Shown in pieces: positions 26,284 through 35,506 of a DNA stretch of 64,000 nt (its first letter is position 1; each line of letters starts with the position of its first letter). The stretch comes from Pseudarthrobacter sp. L1SW (lineage in GTDB: Bacteria; Actinomycetota; Actinomycetes; Actinomycetales; Micrococcaceae). Location of the stretch: contig NZ_CP078079.1 in NCBI RefSeq assembly GCF_020809045.1, positions 868,001 through 932,000 on the forward strand. Reading direction: 5' to 3'. The position numbers were made by a program, and so were the translations under genes. Below the pieces are notes generated by a model that made no database searches, was not told where the DNA came from, and saw only the letters and a list, made by a program, of their open reading frames with translations.

Positions 26284-26404
26284 TGTGCATTCCATCCCAG
26301 TTACCTGCCGTGCACCGGGTTCCTGCTGACGCGGAGTGCCGGAATCCTGCGGTTGAGGTGGGAGGGCCCCAGTGGCGCCGGGAGTAACTGGGCAGGAACG
26401 CACG
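26284..26404. repeat. Palindromic repeat element, copy 2
   Basis: Inverted ends at 26284-26305 and 26383-26404 carry the same motif as copy 1. The outermost ends of the two copies (25265-25286 and 26383-26404) match in inverted orientation at 20 of 22 positions, while the interiors differ. Together they bracket the 25381-26229 gene. Confidence 0.75.
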
Positions 26405-26462
26405 GGTCTGCTGTGCCACCGAGTGGGAGGTAAACAGATGATGCTCTGTGGAAAACAAGCTG

Positions 26463-26482
26463 TATGATGGCAATCACAACAG
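26463..26482 (+). promoter_or_regulatory. Candidate -10 and regulator half-site of the agmatinase operon
   Basis: TATGAT (26463-26468) fits a -10; no convincing -35 is seen. ACAACAG at 26476-26482 is the half-site of the CTGTTGT motif found beside the XRE-cupin gene and would overlap the start point. Confidence 0.45.
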
Positions 26483-26512
26483 TCCCTCAACTCCTCGAAG
26501 GAGAGGCCTCCA

Positions 26513-27577
26513 GTGGAAGAGCTGCGCATCGAAGCCAACGGCAACCTTGGCCCCATCGATTCATCCCGGATCCCGCGCTACGCGGGTGCTGCCACATATG
26601 CCCGCCTGCCGCGGCTGGACCAGGTGGCCAAAGCTGATGTCACCGTGGTGGGCGTGCCGTTCGATTCGGGCGTCTCCTACCGCCCGGGTGCCCGCTTCGG
26701 GTCCAACCACGTCCGCGAAGCCAGCCGGCTGCTGCGCCCTTACAACCCGGCATGGGATGTCAGCCCGTTCGAGAACATCCAGGTTGCCGACGCCGGGGAC
26801 ATGGCGGTCAACCCGTTCAACATCCATGAGGCGATTGAAACCATCCAGCAGAACGCGCTGGACCTCACCGCAGGCGGCAGCAAGCTGGTAACCCTGGGCG
26901 GGGACCACACCATCGCCCTGCCGCTTCTCCGCGCAGCGGCTGAGCGGGCGGGAGCGCCGGTCGCCATGCTCCACTTCGACGCACACCTTGACACCTGGGA
27001 CACCTACTTCGGCGCCGAATACACCCACGGCACGCCGTTCCGCCGCGCCGTCGAGGAAGGCATCCTCGACACCGAGGCCATCAGCCACATCGGCACCCGC
27101 GGCCCCCTCTACGGCAAAAAGGACCTCGACGACGACCATCGCTTCGGGTTCGGCATCGTCACCTCGGCGGACGTCTACTACCAGGGCGTCCTGGAAACTG
27201 TGGCCAAGGTCCGGGACCGGATCGGCAACCGTCCGCTGTACATCTCCGTGGACATTGACGTCCTGGACCCGGCCCATGCCCCCGGCACCGGCACTCCCGA
27301 GGCCGGCGGCATCACCAGCCGCGAGCTGCTGGAAATTATCCGCGGCTTCCGCGGCATGAACCTGGTGGGCGCCGACGTCGTGGAGGTCGCTCCCGCTTAC
27401 GACCACGCCGAGATCACCGGCGTCGCCGCAAGCCACGTTGCCTACGAACTGGTCACGCTGATGGCGGACAATGCCGTAGAAGGGGACCGCTTCGGCGCGG
27501 CAACAGGCTACGCCGCCCAGGCCCTCGGCCAGGAGGCCCGCCGCCCGGCAGGCTTCGCGCCGGCAGGCAAGGAGTAA
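26513..27577 (+). CDS. Agmatinase/ureohydrolase family enzyme (guanidinobutyrase or agmatinase)
   Basis: A 354-residue ureohydrolase. The binuclear manganese motifs are complete: [16 protein letters not shown] and [14 protein letters not shown], along with GTGTPEAGG. The family cleaves urea from agmatine, arginine, 4-guanidinobutyrate or related guanidino compounds. The start is GTG 26513 with AAGGAG upstream. It is followed after 5 nt by a ThDP-dependent enzyme. That pairing favours 4-guanidinobutyrate over agmatine as substrate, because a ThDP decarboxylase (AruI) makes 4-guanidinobutyraldehyde in the arginine transaminase pathway. Naming it speB would overstate what the sequence shows. Confidence 0.88.
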   Translation: MEELRIEANGNLGPIDSSRIPRYAGAATYARLPRLDQVAKADVTVVGVPFDSGVSYRPGARFGSNHVREASRLLRPYNPAWDVSPFENIQVADAGDMAVNPFNIHEAIETIQQNALDLTAGGSKLVTLGGDHTIALPLLRAAAERAGAPVAMLHFDAHLDTWDTYFGAEYTHGTPFRRAVEEGILDTEAISHIGTRGPLYGKKDLDDDHRFGFGIVTSADVYYQGVLETVAKVRDRIGNRPLYISVDIDVLDPAHAPGTGTPEAGGITSRELLEIIRGFRGMNLVGADVVEVAPAYDHAEITGVAASHVAYELVTLMADNAVEGDRFGAATGYAAQALGQEARRPAGFAPAGKE

Positions 27578-27582
27578 CGGAG

Positions 27583-29292
27583 ATGGCCGATCACGATCCG
27601 GATCAGGCAGCTGTGCCCGCAGGGAATGGTCCACGTACCGGCACCCGCAACGGCGGGGACCTCGTCGTCGAGACACTCGAAGCGCTGGGCGCAAAAACCG
27701 TCTTCGGCATCCCCGGCCAGCACGCCCTGGGACTCTTCGACGCGATGGGCCGGGGCAACCTGCAGTTCGTTTCCTCGCGGGTGGAGAACAACTCCGCCTT
27801 CGCCGCAGACGGGTACTCACGGGCAACGGGTGAAGTGGGCGTCCTGTTCCTCTCCACCGGTCCCGGTGCACTGACGTCCCTGGCTGGGCTGCAGGAGGCC
27901 TATGCCACCGGCGTGCCGATGGTGGTGGTGGCGAGCCAGATTCCGCTCGACGGCTTGGGCGCCCGGCGCAAGGGCATGCTGCACCAGCTCGATGACCAGA
28001 AGGCCTCGGCCGCGAACGTCACCAAGAGTCAGCGCCTGATCCAGCATGCCTCCGGCATTCCGTCCGCAATCCAGGACGCCTGGACCGAGGCGATCTCCTC
28101 GCCCCAGGGGCCGGTGTGGCTTGAGATCCCCCAGAACGTCCTGCTGGATCCGATCATGGTCCCGCCGGTGGAGGATGCGCTCGCGGAAGCGGCGGACAAC
28201 CCGCCGCGTGTGGAACTGGTCCGCGAAGCCGTGAAGTGGCTCCAGGCTGCGGAACGCCCGGCCATCATTGCCGGCGGCGGCACCCGCCGGGGCCGGGCGG
28301 AGAAGCCCTTGCTGTCCATCGCGGAGAAGCTCCGTGCCCCGGTGATCTGCACGCCGGGCGGCAACGGCGCGTTCCCGTGGAACCATGAGCTCTCGCTGCA
28401 ATCCTGGATCGAGGACCGCTACATGACGGACCTGCTCGAGGACGCCGACGTGCTGGTGGTGATCGGCTCGTCCCTGGGCGAGGTCACGTCCAACTACTTC
28501 ACCTTCGAACCGCGCGGCAGGATCATCCAGATCGACGCCGAACCCCGGGTCCTGGAATCCAACCGGCCCGGGCTGGGCATCCGCGCTGACGCCGGCCAGG
28601 CGCTGGCTGCCCTGGACGAGGCGCTGGAGGTGGGGCCCGCGCATGCCACGCCCAGCTGGCACGGCACCGCTCCGGAGGACCTGGTCAAGGAAACCCTGGC
28701 GAAGGTCCGGGCCCGCCTGGAATCCCAGGACCTCGCCAAGGAGATGAAGTTCATGGCAGACATCCGGGAAGCAGTCCCGGCGGACATGCAGACCTTCTGG
28801 GACATGACCATCGCCGCATACTGGGGCTGGAGCTGCTGGGACGCCCGGGAGGGCCAGTTCCACTCCGCCCAGGGCGCCGGCGGCCTGGGCTACGGCTTCC
28901 CGGCGGCGATCGGCGCGGCCGTAGGGCTGGAAACAGTCGGCAAGCCGGGCCGGGTGCTCGCGGTCTCGGGCGACGGCTCGTCCATGTACTCCATCTCCGA
29001 ACTTGCCACAGCGAAGCAGCACAACGTGCCGGTCACCTGGCTCATTGTGGACGACGGCGGCTACGGCATCCTGCGCGAATACATGGTGGGCGCCTTCGGC
29101 AAGGCAACGGCCACCGAACTGGCCCGCCCGGACTTCGTCAAACTCGCTGAGGCCTTCGGCGTGCCGGCCACCAAAGTGGCCCCCGAGGACGTGGGGAAGG
29201 CGCTAAAGGCGGGCTTCGCTGCGGACGGGCCCAACGTCGTCGTGGTGGAAACACTCCTGAAGATGTTCGCCCCAACCCACCTCCCTCGATAA
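27583..29292 (+). CDS. ThDP-dependent enzyme, acetolactate synthase-like (AruI-like candidate)
   Basis: A 569-residue three-domain ThDP enzyme. The N-terminal Pyr domain has GIPGQHALGLFDAM and the conserved Glu in SSRVENNSAFAADGYSRA; the middle domain has AIIAGGGTRRGRAEKPLL; the C-terminal PP domain has the cofactor motif GDGSSMYSISELATAK, ending in VDDGGYGIL where most relatives have N-N. The length and the neighbouring ureohydrolase resemble AruI, the 2-ketoarginine decarboxylase of the arginine transaminase pathway. It could equally be another 2-keto acid decarboxylase or carboligase. GGAG precedes ATG 27583. A terminator follows. Confidence 0.82.
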   Translation: MADHDPDQAAVPAGNGPRTGTRNGGDLVVETLEALGAKTVFGIPGQHALGLFDAMGRGNLQFVSSRVENNSAFAADGYSRATGEVGVLFLSTGPGALTSLAGLQEAYATGVPMVVVASQIPLDGLGARRKGMLHQLDDQKASAANVTKSQRLIQHASGIPSAIQDAWTEAISSPQGPVWLEIPQNVLLDPIMVPPVEDALAEAADNPPRVELVREAVKWLQAAERPAIIAGGGTRRGRAEKPLLSIAEKLRAPVICTPGGNGAFPWNHELSLQSWIEDRYMTDLLEDADVLVVIGSSLGEVTSNYFTFEPRGRIIQIDAEPRVLESNRPGLGIRADAGQALAALDEALEVGPAHATPSWHGTAPEDLVKETLAKVRARLESQDLAKEMKFMADIREAVPADMQTFWDMTIAAYWGWSCWDAREGQFHSAQGAGGLGYGFPAAIGAAVGLETVGKPGRVLAVSGDGSSMYSISELATAKQHNVPVTWLIVDDGGYGILREYMVGAFGKATATELARPDFVKLAEAFGVPATKVAPEDVGKALKAGFAADGPNVVVVETLLKMFAPTHLPR

Positions 29293-29318
29293 CGCCCGAA
29301 CCCAACCGAATACGCAGT

Positions 29319-29355
29319 GAAGGGTCCCGGCATCCACAGGATGCCGGGACCCTTC
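29319..29355 (+). terminator. Hairpin terminator after the ThDP enzyme gene
   Basis: A perfect 15-bp stem (29319-29333 with 29341-29355) with a 7-nt loop, 27 nt after the stop codon. Confidence 0.85.
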
Positions 29356-29384
29356 GTCATCTCCGCCCACGCTTTAGTTTCCCA

Positions 29385-29412
29385 AAGCAACCAAATAGAT
29401 ATATAGTTGCTT
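29385..29412. promoter_or_regulatory. MarR operator candidate before MarR/DHA2 operon
   Basis: AAGCAAC (29385-29391), 14-nt AT-rich centre, GTTGCTT (29406-29412). It overlaps the AT-rich stretch ATAGATATATAG that could hold the -10. It lies 30 nt before the MarR start and would allow autorepression. Confidence 0.6.
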
Positions 29413-29441
29413 CAGGCAAACAAATAAGGAGGCCTGAACCC

Positions 29442-29912
29442 ATGGCAGTAGCACCGGACACGGCGGCCGATCTCGTCTACCAGATTTTCGATCTCCAGCG
29501 CGCGGTGCGGTGCATTGCCGCCGCCGGCGTGCGCGGGCAGGAAACCGGAGTGGCGCTCCAGGGCGTCCTGCGGTTCGTGGGGGAGGGGGAGTCCCGCGCC
29601 ACGAGCCTGGCCGAACGGCTGGGAGTTAGCGCGCCGGTCCTCAGCCGCCACATCGCGGACCTGGAAGAGCACGGCCTGGTGGTCCGCAGGCAGGATCCCG
29701 ACGACGGCCGGGCGCAGCTGGTTGCCCTCACGCCCCTCGGAGCGGACAAACTCCGGAGCATCGAGGAGCAGCGGACGGCAGTCCTGCAGGGCTACCTGCG
29801 GGACTGGAGCGAGGAGGACGCCGGCAACACGGCGAAAACCCTCCACAAGCTCACCGAATCACTCAGGAAATCAGCCCGGGCAACGGCGGCCGGCACTATC
29901 ACCACCCCCTAG
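29442..29912 (+). CDS. MarR family transcriptional regulator
   Basis: A 156-residue winged-helix regulator with ATSLAERLGVSAPVLSRHIA as helix-turn-helix, LEEHGLVVRRQDPDDGRAQ as recognition helix end and wing, and a helical C-terminus. A strong AAGGAGG-type site precedes ATG 29442. It lies 11 nt upstream of a DHA2 efflux pump in the same direction, forming an autoregulated resistance operon. It is not closely similar to the MarR at 15189, but the upstream DNA shares ATAGTTGCTT with that locus. Confidence 0.9.
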   Translation: MAVAPDTAADLVYQIFDLQRAVRCIAAAGVRGQETGVALQGVLRFVGEGESRATSLAERLGVSAPVLSRHIADLEEHGLVVRRQDPDDGRAQLVALTPLGADKLRSIEEQRTAVLQGYLRDWSEEDAGNTAKTLHKLTESLRKSARATAAGTITTP

Positions 29913-29923
29913 GAGCAAAACCT

Positions 29924-31543
29924 ATGGCAACCACAGCCGCCCCGGCCACCACGCCGAGTTCACCCGCTGCACCGCCCGAAATGTCCCACCGCCAGATCAT
30001 GGAAGCCCTCACCGGGCTCCTGGCTGCCTTCTTCACGGCGATCCTCAGCAGCACGATCGTGGCCAACGCCTTGCCCACTATCATGTCCGACCTGCACGGA
30101 ACCCAGACCGACTTCGCCTGGGTGATCACCGCCGCTCTGCTGGCCAACGCGGCCACCACCCCCATCTGGGGGAAACTGGCCGACCTCTTTAACAAGAAGG
30201 TCCTGGTGCAGCTCACCATCATCATCTTCGTTGCAGGCTCCGTCATGGCCGGCCTGTCCGAAACCATCCCGCTGCTGCTTGGCGCGCGGGTCATCCAGGG
30301 CGTGGCCATGGGCGGCCTCACGGCGCTTGCCCAGGCCATCATCGGCACCATGATCCCGCCCCGGAACCGGGGCAAATACTCCGGCTACATGGGCGCGGTC
30401 ATGGCAGTTGGCACCGCCGGAGGACCGCTGCTGGGCGGCTTCATCGTGGACAGCCCGCTCGGCTGGCGCTGGACCTTCTTTGTCTGCGTGCCGCTCGCCG
30501 TCGTCGCCCTGATCCTGCTGCAGGTCACCCTCAAAATCAGCCACATCCGGCGGCCCGCCAAGATCGACTGGCTGGGCTCCATCCTGCTGACCTCCGGTGT
30601 GAGCCTCTTGCTGATCTGGGTCTCCTTCGCCGGCAACCCCGCCTACTACGACTGGATCTCCTGGCAGTCCGCCCTCATGGTGGGCGGCGGAATCCTCCTG
30701 CTGGCCCTCCTGGTCCTGGTGGAATCCAAGGTGGAGCAGCCCATCATCCCGCTCAAGATCATCTCCGAACGCACCACGGCGCTGGCCATCCTCGCCTCCG
30801 TGGCCGTGGGCATCGCGATGTTCGGTTCCTCAACCTTCCTGGGGCAGTACTTCCAGGTGGCCCGAGGCGCCACCCCCACCGAGGCCGGACTCCTGACCCT
30901 GCCCATGATCGCTGGCAACCTGGCGGGCTCGGTGGCCTCCGGCCTGCTGATCAGCCGCACCGGAAAGTGGAAGGGCTACCTGATCGCGGGATCCATCCTG
31001 CTGATCGGCGGGCTGGGACTGGCAGGCACCATGGACCACACCACCGAGCTCTGGCAGGCCGGCGTCTTCACCGCCATTCTGGGCCTTGGGCTGGGCATGC
31101 TGATGCAGAACCTCGTGCTGGCGGTGCAGAACACCGTCCGGGCTGCGGACATTGGAACGGCCAGCGCCTCGGTGGCGTTCTTCCGGTCCGTGGGCGGCGC
31201 CATTGGCGTCTCCGTGCTGGGCGCCGTCCTGGCCAACAGGGTCAGCGAACTGGCCACCCAGGGCATGGCGGCGGCCGGCATTCCGGTCCAGGGCGGCGCG
31301 GCAGGCTCCAGCATGGACCTGGCCCACATGCCGGAACCGGTCCGCGAGATAATGCGGGCCGCCTACGGCGACGCCACCGCGGAAGTGTTCCTGATCTCCG
31401 CCGCCGTGGGTGTCGTGGCCCTGGTGTCCGTGCTGTTCATCAAGGAAAAGCCGCTGCGGCGCACAGTTGACATCCAGCCGGCGTCCGAGCAGGCGCGCCA
31501 GCAGGAAAGCACGACGGCGGAGCCCGCCCCGGCGGGCAGGTGA
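29924..31543 (+). CDS. DHA2-type (EmrB/QacA) MFS multidrug exporter
   Basis: A 539-residue, 14-helix drug:H+ antiporter. It shows SSTIVANALPTIMSDL in TM1, AWVITAALLANAATTPIWG (motif D region), GKLADLFNKKVLV (motif A), ARVIQGVAMGGLTAL (motif B) and GAVMAVGTAGGPLLGG (motif C, antiporter signature). AGGAG precedes ATG 29924. The hydrophilic C-terminal 30 residues are Gln/Ala/Thr-rich. Being under a MarR regulator suggests induction by its toxic substrate. The substrate is unknown. Confidence 0.92.
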   Translation: MATTAAPATTPSSPAAPPEMSHRQIMEALTGLLAAFFTAILSSTIVANALPTIMSDLHGTQTDFAWVITAALLANAATTPIWGKLADLFNKKVLVQLTIIIFVAGSVMAGLSETIPLLLGARVIQGVAMGGLTALAQAIIGTMIPPRNRGKYSGYMGAVMAVGTAGGPLLGGFIVDSPLGWRWTFFVCVPLAVVALILLQVTLKISHIRRPAKIDWLGSILLTSGVSLLLIWVSFAGNPAYYDWISWQSALMVGGGILLLALLVLVESKVEQPIIPLKIISERTTALAILASVAVGIAMFGSSTFLGQYFQVARGATPTEAGLLTLPMIAGNLAGSVASGLLISRTGKWKGYLIAGSILLIGGLGLAGTMDHTTELWQAGVFTAILGLGLGMLMQNLVLAVQNTVRAADIGTASASVAFFRSVGGAIGVSVLGAVLANRVSELATQGMAAAGIPVQGGAAGSSMDLAHMPEPVREIMRAAYGDATAEVFLISAAVGVVALVSVLFIKEKPLRRTVDIQPASEQARQQESTTAEPAPAGR

Positions 31544-31706
31544 CGGGCGGAAGCACTCCCGGCGGATGATCTTTCGCGGGGCCGGTTTCACCGCGGGGAG
31601 GAGTTTCGTAGAGTTGGAAAGCTACGGATGTCAGCCCCGGCTGCTACTACTTAAGCCTCGTGCTTTTACGAACCCATCGTCGAACCCATCCTAAGGACCC
31701 GCGGGC

Positions 31707-33440
31707 ATGCTCCTGACCCTGATAAGGCAGTTTTCCAGGCCGTACAAGCCGTACATAGTGGCCGTCATTGTTCTTCAGCTGGCATCCACCATGGCGGCGC
31801 TGTACCTGCCCAGCCTTAACGCCCAGATCATCGACGAAGGGGTTTCCCGCGGGGACACGGACTTCATCTGGCGCACGGGCGCCGTGATGCTGCTGGTGGC
31901 CTTCGTTCAGGTGGGCACCGCCATTGCCGGTGTCTACTTCGGGTCCAAGACCGCCATGGCCATGGGCCGCGACCTGCGGCGCGGTGTGTTCCGCAAGGTC
32001 ACCAGCTTCTCGGCCAAGGACGTGAACGCCTTTGGCGCCCCCACGCTCATCACCCGCGGCACCAACGATGTCCAGCAGGTCCAGATGCTTGTCCTGATGG
32101 GACTGAACTTCATGGTGGCCACGCCTATCATGTGCGTGGGCGGCATCATCATGGCGCTGCGCGAGGACCTCAACCTGTCCTGGCTGGTGTGGGTTTCGGT
32201 GCCCCTCCTGACAGTGGTGGTGGGGTACCTGGTGGTCCGGCTCATGCCGCTGTTCCGGTCCATGCAGAAGAAGATCGACCGCATCAACGCCGTGCTGCGG
32301 GAACAGATCATTGGCATCAGGGTTGTCCGGGCCTTTGTGCGCGAACCCTATGAAACGGAGCGCTTCGGTGAGGCCAACAAAGAACTGACGGATGTGTCGC
32401 TGAAGATCGGCGCCCTCTTTGTCCTGATGTTCCCGGCCATCAGCATGATCCTGCACCTGTCCACCGCCGCCGTGCTGTGGTTCGGCGGGCAGCGCGTGGA
32501 CTCGGGCGACATGCAGGTGGGCGCCCTCACCGCTTTCCTGCAGTACCTGCTTCAGATCCTGGTGGCCGTCATGATGGGCACCTTCATGGCCATGATGATT
32601 CCGCGCGCCTCGGTGTGCGCGGACCGCATCGGTGAAGTGCTCGACGTCGAACCCTCCATCCACGATCCGGAGCGTCCGGAGGCGCCGGCCGCCCTGCGCG
32701 GCGTCGTTGAATACCGGAACGTCACCTTCGCCTACCCGGGCGCTGAATCGCCCGTGCTGAGCAACATCAGCTTCACGGCGCGTCCCGGGCAGACCATCGC
32801 CATTATCGGCTCCACCGGTGCGGGCAAAACCTCCCTCCTGTCCCTCCTGCCGCGGCTTTACGACCCCGTGGAAGGGGAAGTGCTGCTGGACGGTGTCCCC
32901 GTGAGCCGGATGGACCGTGCCGACATCACCAAACGCGTTGCCCTGGTACCCCAGCGGCCCTACCTGTTCTCCGGCACCATCGGGCACAACCTGCGGTTCG
33001 GGAAGACGGAAGCCACGGACCAGGAGCTGTGGGAGGCCCTGCAGGTGGCGCAGGGTGAGGAATTTGTCCGGGCCAAGAAGAAAGGGCTGGGCTCGCGCAT
33101 CGCCCAGGGCGGCACCAACGTTTCCGGCGGCCAGCGCCAGCGCCTGTGCATCGCCAGGGCCCTCGTCACCAGGCCCCGGGTGTACCTGTTCGACGACTCC
33201 TTTTCGGCCCTGGACGTGGCCACGGACGCCCGGCTCCGCGCCGCGTTGAAGGGCATTACGGCGGACGCCACCGTGATCATCGTGGCCCAGCGGATATCCA
33301 CCATCACTGAGGCGGACCAGATCCTGGTACTGGACAACGGACGGATCGTGGACCGCGGAACCCACCAGGAACTCCTGGAAACCTCGCCCACCTACCAGGA
33401 AATCGTTGAATCCCAGCTGAGCGTGGAGGAAATGGCATGA
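31707..33440 (+). CDS. ABC exporter half-transporter, subunit A (non-catalytic Walker B variant)
   Basis: A 577-residue type IV ABC exporter half: six N-terminal helices (residues about 1-310), then a nucleotide-binding domain with Walker A GSTGAGKTS, intact signature VSGGQRQRL and Walker B VYLFDDSFSALD. The usual catalytic Glu after Walker B is Asp here. In heterodimeric exporters such as TM287/288 and BmrCD one subunit carries this change. The next gene starts within its stop (4-nt overlap) and supplies the complementary subunit. It probably exports drugs, lipids or peptides; the cargo is unknown. AGGA lies before ATG 31707. Confidence 0.9.
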   Translation: MLLTLIRQFSRPYKPYIVAVIVLQLASTMAALYLPSLNAQIIDEGVSRGDTDFIWRTGAVMLLVAFVQVGTAIAGVYFGSKTAMAMGRDLRRGVFRKVTSFSAKDVNAFGAPTLITRGTNDVQQVQMLVLMGLNFMVATPIMCVGGIIMALREDLNLSWLVWVSVPLLTVVVGYLVVRLMPLFRSMQKKIDRINAVLREQIIGIRVVRAFVREPYETERFGEANKELTDVSLKIGALFVLMFPAISMILHLSTAAVLWFGGQRVDSGDMQVGALTAFLQYLLQILVAVMMGTFMAMMIPRASVCADRIGEVLDVEPSIHDPERPEAPAALRGVVEYRNVTFAYPGAESPVLSNISFTARPGQTIAIIGSTGAGKTSLLSLLPRLYDPVEGEVLLDGVPVSRMDRADITKRVALVPQRPYLFSGTIGHNLRFGKTEATDQELWEALQVAQGEEFVRAKKKGLGSRIAQGGTNVSGGQRQRLCIARALVTRPRVYLFDDSFSALDVATDARLRAALKGITADATVIIVAQRISTITEADQILVLDNGRIVDRGTHQELLETSPTYQEIVESQLSVEEMA

Positions 33441-35506
33441 ACGCCCCCAAGCAGGACTCCACGGACACCAGCGAAACAGCCGCAGCCCAGGCCAAGCTGG
33501 GCGCGGGAGACGCGCCGGTCGAGGACGACGACTTCGTCGAGGAGGAGTACACACCCTCCGAAGCCGACGGGGACATGTTCGGCGGGATCCCCGCAAAGAA
33601 AGCCCAGCACTTCTGGCCCTCCGCCAAGCGGCTGATGGGGCTGCTGAAGCCCGAAGCCCTGGGGATCTACGTCGTGGTGGGCATGGTGGTGGTCGCCGTG
33701 GTCCTGAATGTCATCGCCCCCAAGATCCTGGGCCAGGCCATGGACGTGATTTTCGCCGGCGTGGTGGGCAAGCAGCTTCCGGCGGGCGTCAGCAAGGAAC
33801 AGTTTGTGGACGGGCTGCGCCAGCAGGGCCAGGGCAACTTCGCGGACATGGTGTCCCGGATGGAACTGGTGCCCGGCGCCGGCATCGACTTCGATAAGCT
33901 CACCACGCTCATCGCGGTGGTCCTGCTGATGTACTTCGTGGCCAACATCTTCCTCTGGCTGCAGGGCTATGTGCTCAACCGCATCGTGATGAAGGTGATC
34001 AGGCGGCTCCGCGATGATACGGAAAAGAAGCTGAACCGGCTTCCGCTGAACTATTTCGACACCCGCCAGCGCGGCGACGTGCTCTCCCGGGTGACGAACG
34101 ACGTCGACAACATCCAGCAGGCGCTCCAGCAGGCCTTCGCCCAGCTGATCAACTCGCTGCTGACGGTGGTGGGCATCGTGATCATGATGTTCATCGTGTC
34201 CTGGCAGCTGGCCCTGATCGCCCTGGTTGCGCTTCCGCTTTCCGGCGTCGCAGCGGGCATGATCGGGGTGCGCAGCCAGAAGCTCTTCGCAGCGCAGTGG
34301 AAGAACACCGGTTCCCTCAACGGCCAGATCGAGGAATCATTTTCGGGCCACGACCTTGTCCGGGTCTTCGGCCGGGACGCGGACATGCTGGAACGGTTCG
34401 AGGAACGCAACGAGGCCCTGTACAAGGCCAGCTTCGGGGCCCAGTTCGTGTCCGGCATGATCTTCCCCGTGATGCAGTTCGTTTCATACCTCAGCTATGT
34501 GGGCATCGCTGTGGTGGGCGGCCTGCGGGTTGCTTCAGGGTCCATGTCCCTGGGTGATGCCACCGCGTTCATCCAGTACTCCCGGGAGTTCACGCAGCCG
34601 CTGGGCCAGATGGCCGGGATGGCCAACATGCTGCAGTCCGGGGTGGCGTCCGCGGAGCGGGCCTTCGAGTTCCTGGATGCCGACGAGCAGGACACGGAAA
34701 CCGCCACGGAGCACCTGCCGGCCAGGACCGACGGCCACGTGGACTTCAAGAACGTCACCTTCAGCTACACGGAGGACAAGGCGCTCATCGAGAACCTGTC
34801 CTTCACGGCGGAACCGGGAAACACCGTGGCCATCGTGGGGCCCACCGGGGCCGGAAAGACAACCCTGGTGAACCTGGTGATGCGGTTCTACGAGCTCAAT
34901 GCCGGCTCCATCATGCTGGACGGTGTGGACATCACCCACCTCAGCCGCTCCGAGCTCCGGTCAAAGGTGGGCATGGTGCTGCAGGATGCCTGGCTGTTCG
35001 GCGGTTCCATCTACGACAACATCCGCTACGGCAACCTGGACGCCACCGAGGACCAGGTGATGGGGGCGGCAAAGGCCACATTCGTGGACCGCTTTGTGCG
35101 CGCCCTGCCGGACGGCTACAACACCGTGATCGACGAGGAAGGCAACAACGTCAGCGCCGGTGAAAAGCAGCTGATCACCATTGCCCGCGCGTTCGTGGCC
35201 AACCCTTCACTGCTGATCCTCGATGAGGCCACCAGTTCCGTTGACACCCGCACCGAACTGCTGGTGCAAAAGGCCATGGCAGCCCTGCGCACGGACCGCA
35301 CCAGCTTCGTCATTGCGCACCGTCTTTCCACCATCCGCGATGCCGATACCATCCTGGTCATGGAAAACGGAAAGATCGTGGAACAGGGCAACCACAAGGC
35401 CCTCCTCGCCGCGCAGGGCGCGTACTACCGCCTGTACATGTCCCAGTTCGCCGGAGCGGACGCGGAGGAAGTCCCGGTGGATGATTCGACGGCGGTGCAC
35501 AGTTGA
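33437..35506 (+). CDS. ABC exporter half-transporter, subunit B (catalytic Glu, degenerate signature)
   Basis: A 689-residue half-transporter with an extra acidic N-terminal extension of about 60 residues, six helices including a long extracellular loop after TM1 (about residues 95-155), and a nucleotide-binding domain. Walker A GPTGAGKTT and Walker B LLILDEATSSVD are canonical, but the signature reads NVSAGEKQL instead of LSGGQ. This complements subunit A, so the pair would have one competent and one degenerate ATP site, as in known asymmetric heterodimers. It overlaps the next gene, a thioesterase, by 4 nt at a TTG start. Confidence 0.9.
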   Translation: MNAPKQDSTDTSETAAAQAKLGAGDAPVEDDDFVEEEYTPSEADGDMFGGIPAKKAQHFWPSAKRLMGLLKPEALGIYVVVGMVVVAVVLNVIAPKILGQAMDVIFAGVVGKQLPAGVSKEQFVDGLRQQGQGNFADMVSRMELVPGAGIDFDKLTTLIAVVLLMYFVANIFLWLQGYVLNRIVMKVIRRLRDDTEKKLNRLPLNYFDTRQRGDVLSRVTNDVDNIQQALQQAFAQLINSLLTVVGIVIMMFIVSWQLALIALVALPLSGVAAGMIGVRSQKLFAAQWKNTGSLNGQIEESFSGHDLVRVFGRDADMLERFEERNEALYKASFGAQFVSGMIFPVMQFVSYLSYVGIAVVGGLRVASGSMSLGDATAFIQYSREFTQPLGQMAGMANMLQSGVASAERAFEFLDADEQDTETATEHLPARTDGHVDFKNVTFSYTEDKALIENLSFTAEPGNTVAIVGPTGAGKTTLVNLVMRFYELNAGSIMLDGVDITHLSRSELRSKVGMVLQDAWLFGGSIYDNIRYGNLDATEDQVMGAAKATFVDRFVRALPDGYNTVIDEEGNNVSAGEKQLITIARAFVANPSLLILDEATSSVDTRTELLVQKAMAALRTDRTSFVIAHRLSTIRDADTILVMENGKIVEQGNHKALLAAQGAYYRLYMSQFAGADAEEVPVDDSTAVHS

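Noticed and set aside
31647-33596. A 649-codon open frame antisense to the first ABC exporter gene
   Set aside because: Shadow of a GC-rich gene; His/Gly/Gln-rich composition and no domain.
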